Source: Paraburkholderia sp. CNPSo 3272
Lineage (GTDB): Bacteria > Pseudomonadota > Gammaproteobacteria > Burkholderiales > Burkholderiaceae
NCBI RefSeq assembly: GCF_024206495.1
Contig: NZ_JAMBPQ010000003.1
Coordinates: forward strand, 124,001-188,000
Length of the DNA: 64,000 nucleotides
Direction of reading: 5' to 3'
Shown here: one piece after another, positions 24,752-32,185 of the stretch
Position numbering within the stretch: position 1 is the first letter of the stretch
Layout of the letters: every line of letters begins with the position of its first letter
The notes under the pieces: generated by a model
Databases searched by the model: none
What the model was told of the DNA's origin: nothing
What the model saw: the letters and a program-made list of their open reading frames with translations, nothing else
Position numbers and translations under genes: made by a program

Positions 24752-25756
24752 TCAGAAGTTGTATTGCTTGTAGTTCGACTTGTCGACGCTCACCCATCCC
24801 TGGCCGCGTACGATGATGCCCTTGCCCGGACCCTTCGACACCGTGACCTTCTCGTATCCCGGCAGGCCGAGGTTCGCGCCGTTCTCGACGGTCTTGCCGT
24901 CGATCAGCATCATCGCGATCTTGTTCATGGCGATGCCCGCCAGCTTCGGGTCCCAGAACGCAATGCCATTGATCGCGCCGCTTTCGAGGTACTTGCCGGC
25001 CTCGGTCGGCAGGCCGGTGCCGTACACGCAGATCTTGCCCTGCAGGCCCGCTTCCTCGACGGCGCGGCCAATGCCGATCACGTCGAGCGACGACGAGCCC
25101 TGGAAGCCCTTGATGTCCGGATGCTTGCGCAGCACTTCCTTGGCCACTTCATACGCGTGCTCGCCGTCGTTGTTGGTTTCGAGGTTCGTTTCGACCAGCT
25201 GCATCTTCGCGAACTTCTTCTTCGCGTTGTCGATGCCGCCATTGGCCCACTGCACCTGCGAGCGGCTGCCGAGCGAGCCGACCATCGTCGCCCACTTGCC
25301 TTCGTTGTGCATGCACGAGGCGAGGCGGTCGTTGAGCGCGGCGCCGTAGGCGGAGTTGTCGAACGCCTCGACGTCGACCATGGTGTTCTTTTCGTTGTCG
25401 GCTTCGTGCGTGACGACCTTGATGCCGCGGTCCATCGCCTTCTTGAGCGCCGGTTCGAGCGTGGGCGGGTCATACGGCACGACCGCGATCGCGCTCACTT
25501 TCTTGGCGATCAGGTCGTCGATGATCTTCAGTTGCTGCGCGGCGTCCGCGCGGCCAGGCCCCGTCTGGTAGACCGAAACGCTCGGGTTGTCCTTGCCGAA
25601 TTCCTTGACGCCGTCGTCCATCCGATTGAACCAGCTGATGCCGGTCACCTTCACCACCGTGACGATGGTCGGGTTTTCCGCCGCGTACGCCACGGCCGCC
25701 ATGCCAGCAGCAAGTGCACACGCCGTGATTGCCACACTGAGTCGCTTGATCTTCAT
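24752..25756 (-). CDS. Sugar ABC transporter substrate-binding protein
   Basis: A 334-residue periplasmic binding protein of the ribose/LsrB type (Peripla_BP_4). Residues 1-25 are a signal peptide ending VAYA before AENP. The order of strands, with VVKVTGISWFNRMDDGVKEF at the start of lobe 1 and SAIAVVPYDPPTLEP, resembles autoinducer-2 and rhamnose binding proteins as well as RbsB. Context with deoC, a PfkB kinase and a FucU/RbsD protein points to deoxyribose or a related pentose. ACGGAG lies about 10 bases before the ATG. Hairpins flank the gene on both sides. Confidence 0.9.
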   Translation of the reverse strand: MKIKRLSVAITACALAAGMAAVAYAAENPTIVTVVKVTGISWFNRMDDGVKEFGKDNPSVSVYQTGPGRADAAQQLKIIDDLIAKKVSAIAVVPYDPPTLEPALKKAMDRGIKVVTHEADNEKNTMVDVEAFDNSAYGAALNDRLASCMHNEGKWATMVGSLGSRSQVQWANGGIDNAKKKFAKMQLVETNLETNNDGEHAYEVAKEVLRKHPDIKGFQGSSSLDVIGIGRAVEEAGLQGKICVYGTGLPTEAGKYLESGAINGIAFWDPKLAGIAMNKIAMMLIDGKTVENGANLGLPGYEKVTVSKGPGKGIIVRGQGWVSVDKSNYKQYNF

Positions 25757-25811
25757 GTTCGATGTCTCCGTTTTTTATTAGCCGATTAACCGTCGCCCCG
25801 AAAGAGATGGC

Positions 25812-25839
25812 GGCGGACCTCCGAGGCACGAGGCCCGCC
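25812..25839 (-). other. Intercistronic stem-loop before the binding-protein gene
   Basis: GGCGGACCTC (25812-25821) and GAGGCCCGCC (25830-25839) pair over ten positions with one A-C mismatch around an 8-base loop, between the upstream permease gene and the binding-protein gene. The downstream minus-strand sequence has only a short T-rich patch. It may end part of the transcript or act as an RNA-processing site. Confidence 0.45.
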
Positions 25840-25858
25840 TGCTACACAGTTCGGCTGC

Positions 25859-26896
25859 TCAGCCCGAAGTCCGCCCTTTGCCAGCAGACGGGGAGCCGCC
25901 GAAACCGAAAATCGCGCGCACCCGCTCGCCGCCCGCGAACGCGAGCGAGAGCAACAGCAGGAAGCCCCAGGCGCAGTCGCCGAAAAACTGCGAAACGCCC
26001 ATCAGATTGAAGAGGCTCGAAAGGAATTGCAGCACCGTTGCGGCGAAGAACACGCAGATGATGCGTCCGTAGCCGCCCGCCGGATTCACGCCGCCCATCA
26101 CCGCAATGAGAATGGCGATGAGCAGATAGGAATTGCCGTAGTCCCACTTCGCGCTAAGCGTGTGCGAAACGCTCACGAGCCCCGCGAGCGAGGCGAGCAC
26201 GCCGCACATCGCGTAGGTCATGATCAGCATGCGCGCGCGCGGAATGCCGGCATAGAACGCCGCGCGCTGGTTCGTGCCCATGAGGTAGAGGCGCAGCCCG
26301 AAAGGCGTGCGCCTGAGCAGCCAGCCCAGCAGCACGACCACGGCCACGAATAGCAGGAACGAAATCGGTATCTGGAAGAACGTGCCGTTGCTGATATCGG
26401 CGAGCGGTTCGACGTAATCCACGTGCACGGAGGCGCCGTTGCTCAGCGCCACCGCGAAGCCCGTGAAAAGCAACTGTGTGCCCAGCGTGCAGAGAATGGG
26501 CGTGAGCCCGAGGCGCGCAATCACCACACCGTTCAGCAGGCCGCCAATGAGCCCCATGCACAATACGATCACGATGAAGAGCGCCGTATACAGCGCGGGC
26601 GAGTCGTCGCCGCTCACGAGGCGCGGCACGATCAGCGCGGCGATCATGCCCGAGAGATTCGCGAGCCCCACGCCGGAGAGGTCGATGCCGCCGTTGCCCG
26701 ACAGCATGGAGAGCATGATGCCGAGCGCGAGCAGCGCGACTTCGGGCAGTTGCGCGCCCATCGACTGCAGGTTATCGATGCCGACGAACTGCCCGCGCGA
26801 CACCCAGACCGCGACCAGCACGACCAGCAGGTTCACCGCCAGCAGGAAGTTCAACTGCCGGTCGCCGAACCATTTGGCAAAGAGTGCAGACTTCAT
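25859..26896 (-). CDS. Sugar ABC transporter permease, RbsC/LsrC-like
   Basis: A 345-residue inner-membrane permease of the ribose family with SGNGGIDLSGVGLANLSGM near residue 65-85 and a GGVNPAGGYG turn near 280. It pairs with the permease at 22085. The start at MKSALFA is placed about nine bases after AAAGGA; two other in-frame starts (9 and 36 bases upstream) sit on or before that site. It follows the kinase gene by 39 bases and precedes the binding-protein gene by about 100 bases. Confidence 0.88.
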   Translation of the reverse strand: MKSALFAKWFGDRQLNFLLAVNLLVVLVAVWVSRGQFVGIDNLQSMGAQLPEVALLALGIMLSMLSGNGGIDLSGVGLANLSGMIAALIVPRLVSGDDSPALYTALFIVIVLCMGLIGGLLNGVVIARLGLTPILCTLGTQLLFTGFAVALSNGASVHVDYVEPLADISNGTFFQIPISFLLFVAVVVLLGWLLRRTPFGLRLYLMGTNQRAAFYAGIPRARMLIMTYAMCGVLASLAGLVSVSHTLSAKWDYGNSYLLIAILIAVMGGVNPAGGYGRIICVFFAATVLQFLSSLFNLMGVSQFFGDCAWGFLLLLSLAFAGGERVRAIFGFGGSPSAGKGRTSG

Positions 26897-26935
26897 GGAG
26901 CTCATCCTTTGCGGTGTGTTTTCACCTGGCAACGT

Positions 26936-27877
26936 TCAATGCGCGCTGGCGCTCGCCGTGCGCGCGAGCATGGCGTCGACTTCTTCCTTGCGCGGCATGG
27001 AGGGCGCGGTGCCGGGGCGCGTCACGGAAATGCCTGCCAGCGCGCAGCCAAAGCGTGTGGCCGTGAGCGCGTCGTCGCCGCGCGCGAGCGCCGCCGCGAA
27101 GCCGCCCGTAAAGCCGTCGCCCGCACCCGCCGTCTCCACTACCGGCCCGCAATTGAAGGCGGGTAGCAAGACCGAAGCATCGCGCGTGTGGAGCAGCGCG
27201 CCGGCTTCGCCCAGCGTCACGATGACCGCGCCCGCGCCCTTGGCGAGCAGCACGTCGGCGGCGCGGCGCGCGTCGTCGGCGTTGCGGATCTCGATGCCCG
27301 TGAGCGCCTGCGCCTCGGTCTCATTGGGCGTGATGTAGTCGCAAAGCGGGAAGATGTCGTCGGGCAGCGCCATGGCGGGGGCCGGATTGAACACCGTCTT
27401 CACGCCATGCCGGCGCGCGAGTTCGAGGCCGCGCCGCGCTGCCGCGAGCGGCTGCTCCAGCTGCGTGACGAATACCTGGGAGGCCGCAATATCGGCTTCG
27501 ATCGCTTCGGCGTCGCCGGGCTCCATCGTGGCCGCTGCGCCCGCTGCGACGATGATCGCGTTCATGCCGGTCGTGTCGTCCACGAAGATGTGCGCCGCGC
27601 CCGTGGCCAGTCCGTCCACGGCCTGGGTGCGCGCCGTGATGCCTTCGGCGGCCCAGGTCGCCCGCGCGATGTCGCCGAACGCGTCGTTGCCCACACGCGT
27701 GCAGAACACCACTTGCGCGCCCGCGCGCGCGGCGGCCACGGCCTGATTCGAGCCCTTGCCGCCCGGTCCCATCGCGAATGCCGATCCGGCGAGCGTCTCG
27801 CCGATCATCGGCATGCGGCTCGCGCGGAACGCGAGATCGGTCACGTAGATGCCGAGGATGACGACGCGTCCGCTCAT
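26936..27877 (-). CDS. PfkB-family sugar kinase (ribokinase/deoxyribokinase-like)
   Basis: A 313-residue ribokinase-family kinase. The N-terminal sugar-binding motif GGKGSNQ (39-45) is the ribokinase form, and ETAGAGDGFTGG (248-259) carries the catalytic base Asp254 and the anion hole. It would phosphorylate the imported pentose at O5 with ATP. Because deoC is in the same operon, deoxyribose is a better substrate guess than ribose, making it functionally a DeoK. Its ATG overlaps the stop of the FucU/RbsD gene by four bases (ATGA), so the two are translationally coupled. Confidence 0.9.
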   Translation of the reverse strand: MSGRVVILGIYVTDLAFRASRMPMIGETLAGSAFAMGPGGKGSNQAVAAARAGAQVVFCTRVGNDAFGDIARATWAAEGITARTQAVDGLATGAAHIFVDDTTGMNAIIVAAGAAATMEPGDAEAIEADIAASQVFVTQLEQPLAAARRGLELARRHGVKTVFNPAPAMALPDDIFPLCDYITPNETEAQALTGIEIRNADDARRAADVLLAKGAGAVIVTLGEAGALLHTRDASVLLPAFNCGPVVETAGAGDGFTGGFAAALARGDDALTATRFGCALAGISVTRPGTAPSMPRKEEVDAMLARTASASAH

Positions 27878-28353
27878 TGGCCGTACTCCTTCGCGCGCGG
27901 TGCGTCGGGTGCGAGCAGCACGCCTTTGGTGAACACGAAGCACCCGTATCCCCGCGTTTCGCCCGTGGCGATCACGCAGTAGGCCTTGCGGGCGCGCGCA
28001 TAGAACGCATGACGCTCGATGGGCGCGAACGGCACCGCGCGGCCTTCCGCGGCGTCGACCTCGGCCTGCGCTTCGTGCTGCACGGTGGGAATCGTGTTGG
28101 GTTCGCCGACCACTTCCATGCGCATGGCCGGGGCTTCGACGAAGGTGTCGAGCGGCAGCACGGAGAGGATCGCGCGCACGGCGCGGGGCGCATCGGCGCC
28201 GTCGATGCGCAGGAGCTTGCCGAGCACCGTGGCGCGCGCAACGGAGTCGGCGGGAAAGTTGGCGTCGCAAACGACGAGCTCGTCGCCGTGACCCATCGCG
28301 CGCAGCGCTTGCAGGACGTCGGCGTTCAGAAGCGGGTCGAGATTCTTCAGCAT
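27874..28353 (-). CDS. RbsD/FucU-family sugar mutarotase
   Basis: A 159-residue protein of the RbsD/FucU fold. The N-terminal segment VLQALRAMGHGDELVVCDANFPA is the family signature, with the His and Asp of GHGDE lining the active site; SAR-like substitutions later and RGYGCFVFTKGVL at the C terminus match the FucU branch. These decameric enzymes interconvert sugar anomers or ring forms so that kinases receive the right form. Start at MLKNLDP with AGGAGA upstream. It directly precedes the PfkB kinase (ATGA overlap) and follows the aldehyde dehydrogenase gene after a hairpin. Confidence 0.9.
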   Translation of the reverse strand: MLKNLDPLLNADVLQALRAMGHGDELVVCDANFPADSVARATVLGKLLRIDGADAPRAVRAILSVLPLDTFVEAPAMRMEVVGEPNTIPTVQHEAQAEVDAAEGRAVPFAPIERHAFYARARKAYCVIATGETRGYGCFVFTKGVLLAPDAPRAKEYGQ

Positions 28354-28369
28354 GCTTTTGTCTCCTGTC

Positions 28370-28403
28370 GGCCGCACTTGGCGCTTTAGCGCTTAGTGCG
28401 GCC
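28370..28403 (-). other. Intercistronic stem-loop between ALDH16 and FucU genes
   Basis: GGCCGCACT (28370-28378) and AGTGCGGCC (28395-28403) are perfect 9-bp arms; inside, GCGCT and AGCGC can extend the stem past a 2x2 internal loop. It lies 42 bases after the ALDH16 stop and 17 bases before the FucU ATG, ending just upstream of the Shine-Dalgarno. No T tract follows. It could separate expression of the catabolic pair deoC-ALDH16 from the kinase and transport genes. Confidence 0.55.
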
Positions 28404-28444
28404 CCATGCAAAGCTAATACGTGGCGCTTTCTTGTTCGAAACGC

Positions 28445-30826
28445 TCAGTCGCCGTACGGTATCCAGATGTTCTTTACCTGCACGGCATGGCGCAGGAACG
28501 GCAATCCTGCGCTCGTCCGGTCGAACCAGTCAACCTCGCGGCCATGATCGACGAAGGTCCGCTTCAGGTTGCCAACCGACTCGCGCTCTACGAGGGACGA
28601 ATCCGCCGCCGTGCCGAAGCACCAGAGCGCGTCCACGTCGTCGTGCTTCGCGAGGGCCGGCAGTAGCGCGGCGCGCTCGCCGGTCAGGATGTTGAGCGCG
28701 CCCGCGGGCACATCCGAGGTTTCGACGACCTGATAGAAGTCCGTTGCCGCCAGCGGGCAAGCCTCGCTCGCGAGCGCCACGACGCGATTGCCCATCGCGA
28801 GCGCCGGTGCGATCAGCGAAACGAAGCCGAGCAGCGGCGCTTCGTCAGGGCAGGCGATGCCGACCACGCCAAGCGCCTCGTGCATGGCGAGCGCGACACC
28901 GCGCAACGGCGGGGTATGCACCGCGCCATCGAACTTGTCGGCCCACGCCGCGTAGCTGAAGAGCCGGTCGATCGCCATCTCCACTTCACGCCCGGCCGCG
29001 CGCGCGTCGTGCCCCGCGCGACACGTGAGCTGCCGCGCGAATTCTTCGGCTCGCGCGCTCAGGTTTTCCGCGAGGTAGTACAGCACCTGGGCGCGGGCGT
29101 GCGTGCTCATCTGCGTCCACTTGCCCGCGCTGCGCGCGGCGGCAACCGCATCGCGCACGTCCTTGCGGCTGCCCGCGCCGACTTCGCCCACCCATTCGCC
29201 GTTTGGTGCGTAGACGGCGTGTGAATAGCCGCTATCGGGCCGCACCTGTTTGCCGCCGATAAAAAGCTTCGCAGTGCGATCGAGACCGCTGCCCGCGTGC
29301 GCAAAGTCTGGTGCCGGCGGGCGCGCCGCGCGTTGCGCGCGCATCGGCAGCTTGCTCCATGCGGCCGGCTTCAGATATTCGAACACGCCTTCGCGGCCGC
29401 CCTCGCGGCCGAAGCCCGATTCGCGGTAGCCGCCGAAGCCCACGCTCGCGTCGAACAGGTTCGTCGCGTTGATCCACACCACGCCGCATTGCAGGCGCGG
29501 CGCGATGTCGAGTGCGCGCCCGATGGTCTCGCTCCACACGCTCGCGGCGAGGCCATAGCGCGAATTGTTGGCGAGCGCCACGGCCTCTTCCGGCGTGCGA
29601 AAGCTCATGGCCGCGAGCACCGGCCCGAAGATTTCTTCCTGCGCGAGCGTCGAGGCGGGTCCGATGCCCGTCACGAGCGTCGGCGGATAGAAGCAGCCGC
29701 CCGACGGCAGTTCGACTTCGCGCGGCTGCCACACGTCGCAGCCTTCGCGCCGCCCCGCTTCGACGAGCGACTCGATGCGTTCGAGCTGTACCGGATCGAC
29801 GATCGCGCCAATGTCGATGCCCTTGTCGAGCGAGGGCCCGACGCGCAGCGTCGCCATGCGGCGCTTGAGCTTCTCGATAAAGCGCGCTTCGACGCCCTCC
29901 TGCACCAGCAGCCGGGAGCCCGCGCAGCATACCTGGCCCTGGTTGAACCAGATGGCGTCCACGACGCCTTCGACGGCGCCGTCGAGGTCGGCGTCGTCGA
30001 ACACGATGAACGGCGACTTGCCGCCCAGTTCGAGCGTGAGCGACTTGCCCGTGCCGGCCGTGGCGGTGCGGATGAGGCGGCCCACTTCAGTCGAGCCGGT
30101 GAAGGCTATCTTGTCGACGCCGGAATGCTCGACGAGCGCCGCGCCCGTGCTGCCGTCGCCCGTCACCACGTTGAGCACGCCCTTGGGCAGGCCGGCGCGA
30201 TGGGCCAGTTCGGCGAACAGCAGCGCGGTGAGCGGCGTGTATTCGGCGGGCTTGAGCACCACGCAGTTGCCGAGTGCGATGGCGGGCGCCACTTTCCACG
30301 CGAGCATCAGCAGCGGGAAATTCCACGGCACGATCTGGCCGATCACACCAAGCGGCGACCAGCCTTCCAGCTCGCTCTCCTGAAGCTGCGCCCAGCCCGC
30401 GTGATGGAGGAAATGGCGCGCCACGAGCGGCACGTCGATATCGCGCGCCTCGCGAATCGGCTTGCCGTTGTCGAGCGCTTCGAGCACGGCGAAGAGGCGG
30501 CTGTGGCGCTGCACCATGCGCGAGAGCGCGTAGAGATGCCGCGCGCGCGCCGCGCCGCCCATGGCGTACCACTCGGGCTGCGCCGCGCGCGCTGCCGCGA
30601 CGGCCGCCGCTACGTCCGCCGCACCGCCTTGCGCCACGGCGGCGAGCGCCTCGCCCGTGGCGGGCGCGCGCACTTCGAAGCGCGCGCCATCGGCACTTTC
30701 GCGCCACGCGCCGTCAATGAAATGCCCAAACGCGGCCTCGTGCTGCGCGAGCCACGCGCGCACGGGCTGATCGTCCTCGGGGGCGGGACCGTAATCCATC
30801 GTTCGGAAATACTCGGCTACGCTCAT
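28445..30826 (-). CDS. ALDH16-type aldehyde dehydrogenase with a second truncated ALDH domain
   Basis: A 793-residue two-domain protein. Residues about 30-500 form a complete aldehyde dehydrogenase with Asn169 (VPWNFP), Glu266 (TLELGGK) and Cys300 (NQGQVCCAG). Residues about 515-793 are a second, NAD-binding-like ALDH domain (starting AKLFIGGKQVRPDSG) that lacks the catalytic Cys domain. This size and arrangement match the ALDH16 family; bacterial ALDH16 enzymes keep the active-site Cys that human ALDH16A1 has lost, and this one also keeps it. It starts 13 bases after deoC and would oxidise the acetaldehyde made by DeoC. The Shine-Dalgarno is weak, so translation may depend on deoC. Confidence 0.88.
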   Translation of the reverse strand: MSVAEYFRTMDYGPAPEDDQPVRAWLAQHEAAFGHFIDGAWRESADGARFEVRAPATGEALAAVAQGGAADVAAAVAAARAAQPEWYAMGGAARARHLYALSRMVQRHSRLFAVLEALDNGKPIREARDIDVPLVARHFLHHAGWAQLQESELEGWSPLGVIGQIVPWNFPLLMLAWKVAPAIALGNCVVLKPAEYTPLTALLFAELAHRAGLPKGVLNVVTGDGSTGAALVEHSGVDKIAFTGSTEVGRLIRTATAGTGKSLTLELGGKSPFIVFDDADLDGAVEGVVDAIWFNQGQVCCAGSRLLVQEGVEARFIEKLKRRMATLRVGPSLDKGIDIGAIVDPVQLERIESLVEAGRREGCDVWQPREVELPSGGCFYPPTLVTGIGPASTLAQEEIFGPVLAAMSFRTPEEAVALANNSRYGLAASVWSETIGRALDIAPRLQCGVVWINATNLFDASVGFGGYRESGFGREGGREGVFEYLKPAAWSKLPMRAQRAARPPAPDFAHAGSGLDRTAKLFIGGKQVRPDSGYSHAVYAPNGEWVGEVGAGSRKDVRDAVAAARSAGKWTQMSTHARAQVLYYLAENLSARAEEFARQLTCRAGHDARAAGREVEMAIDRLFSYAAWADKFDGAVHTPPLRGVALAMHEALGVVGIACPDEAPLLGFVSLIAPALAMGNRVVALASEACPLAATDFYQVVETSDVPAGALNILTGERAALLPALAKHDDVDALWCFGTAADSSLVERESVGNLKRTFVDHGREVDWFDRTSAGLPFLRHAVQVKNIWIPYGD

Positions 30827-30839
30827 CGGTATGGTCTGC

Positions 30840-31853
30840 TCAGGCTACGGGGTGGCGGTGGAAGGCGGAATAGCGGCCGCTCACATGGTGTTCGAGTTGG
30901 CGCTCGATGTCGGCGAGCAGGCTCGAAGCCCCGAAGCGGAACAGCTCGGGCTCCAACCAGGACCGCCCCAGCTCTTCCTTCATGAGGATCTGGTACGCGA
31001 GCGCGGTTTTGGCGTTCGATACGCCGCCCGCGGGCTTGAACCCCACCAGCGCGCCAGTACGCTCGCGGTACTCGCGGATCATGCGCACCATCACCAGCGA
31101 GACGTCGAGCGTGGCGTTGGTCCCTTCCTTGCCCGTGGACGTCTTGATAAAGTCCGCGCCCGCCATCATGCAGACCATCGACGCGCGGGCGATGTTCGAC
31201 AGCACGCGAATGTCGCCCGTGGCGAGAATCGCCTTCAGATGCGCCTCGCCGCAGGCCGCGCGAAACTCGCGCACTTCCTCGTAGAGCGCGCGCCAGTTGC
31301 CCGTGAGCACGTGCTCGCGCGTGACGACGATGTCGATTTCCTCGGCGCCATCTTTAACGGAGGCCTCGATTTCCTTGAGCTTGAGCGCGTGCGGGTTCAG
31401 GCCAGCCGGGAAGCCGGTAGAGACGGCCGCGACGGGAATACCGCTGCCCGCCAGCGCGTCCACGGCGGCCGCGACGAAGCGGTGGTACACGCACACCGCG
31501 CCTGTCGTGATGGCATCGGGTGCGAAGCCGAGCGCCGCGAGCAGGTCGGCGCGCACGGGGTGGCGCGCCTTCGTGCATAGACGGCGCACGCGGCCTTCGG
31601 TGTCGTCGCCGTTGAGCGTGGTGAGATCGATGCAGGTGATGGCCTTCAGCAGCCACGCGGCCTGCGCGTCCTTCTTGACCGCGCGGCGCGTGCCGAGCGT
31701 GGCGGTGCGCCGCTCGACGGCTGACTGGTTGACGCGCAAGGCGTCGAGCCACGCCGCGTCGAACGCTACGCCGGCGTTGCGCCCGACATGCGCTGCATGC
31801 GGGGCGGGCGCGCCGCGCAGCACGACGAGCGAGTTCGTTGAAGCTTCTGACAT
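30840..31853 (-). CDS. deoC: Deoxyribose-phosphate aldolase
   Basis: A 337-residue class I aldolase that splits 2-deoxy-D-ribose 5-phosphate into D-glyceraldehyde 3-phosphate and acetaldehyde. The Schiff-base Lys237 is in ADFIKTSTGKEG, and the second essential Lys273 is in VGFKPAGGV; the strand EEIDIVV is also present. It is longer than E. coli DeoC because of an N-terminal extension, as in many proteobacterial and eukaryotic homologues. The start at MSEASTN follows CGCCTCCC-type purine-poor sequence, so it is chosen mainly from the homologous N terminus. It is the first gene of an eight-gene operon; a promoter and an inverted repeat lie just upstream. Confidence 0.93.
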   Translation of the reverse strand: MSEASTNSLVVLRGAPAPHAAHVGRNAGVAFDAAWLDALRVNQSAVERRTATLGTRRAVKKDAQAAWLLKAITCIDLTTLNGDDTEGRVRRLCTKARHPVRADLLAALGFAPDAITTGAVCVYHRFVAAAVDALAGSGIPVAAVSTGFPAGLNPHALKLKEIEASVKDGAEEIDIVVTREHVLTGNWRALYEEVREFRAACGEAHLKAILATGDIRVLSNIARASMVCMMAGADFIKTSTGKEGTNATLDVSLVMVRMIREYRERTGALVGFKPAGGVSNAKTALAYQILMKEELGRSWLEPELFRFGASSLLADIERQLEHHVSGRYSAFHRHPVA

Positions 31854-31870
31854 AGGCTGGGAGGCGAATT

Positions 31871-31939
31871 TGTGCAATGCACATCAAACCGTGGTGGTTT
31901 ATTCGCCCTCATCCTATACCGATGAAATGATCGTGACAA
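31871..31939 (-). promoter_or_regulatory. Candidate promoter and operator of the deoC operon
   Basis: On the minus strand TTGTCA (plus 31934-31939), a 17-base spacer and TAGGAT (plus 31911-31916) form a plausible sigma-70 promoter. Downstream of the predicted start are AAACC-GTGGT-GGTTT (31886-31900) and the inverted repeat TGTGCA-A-TGCACA (31871-31883), which ends 18 bases before the ATG. An operator at this place would let the DeoR-family repressor block transcription. Confidence 0.5.
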
Positions 31940-31957
31940 TACTCGTTACAATCCTAT

Positions 31958-32185
31958 CTATCGGGCTCGGGACATGGGAACGCCGACGCGCTGGCCCGGC
32001 TTTCGCCCGAGACCAGCGACGCGCGCGAACACCGGCGCGTTCGAATCGAGCATGCGCTGCCAGGTGCGCTCGCTGATGTTTGGCGCGACGGTCGTCCGGT
32101 CGAACGCGTGGTAGCCCGCCCAAAAACCGAACCACGCGTCGCGGTCGGCGAGCGCGACGTCGCGGATGCGGATCGCCGCGGACAT
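31958..32185 (-). pseudogene. GNAT acetyltransferase, N-terminal fragment
   Basis: A 75-residue open frame whose first ~58 residues (IRIRDVALADRDAWFGFW, then YHAFDRTTV and DSNAPVFARVAGL) match the N-terminal part of GNAT acetyltransferases. The acetyl-CoA-binding core (motifs A and B) is missing; the last 17 residues are Arg/Gly-rich and unrelated, and no downstream frame restores homology. Its ATG follows the TGA of the complete GNAT gene at 32186 with no gap (TGAATG), so it was once the second gene of an operon. The break lies at the edge of the AT-rich deoC promoter region, suggesting the deo operon or a deletion joined here. Confidence 0.65.
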
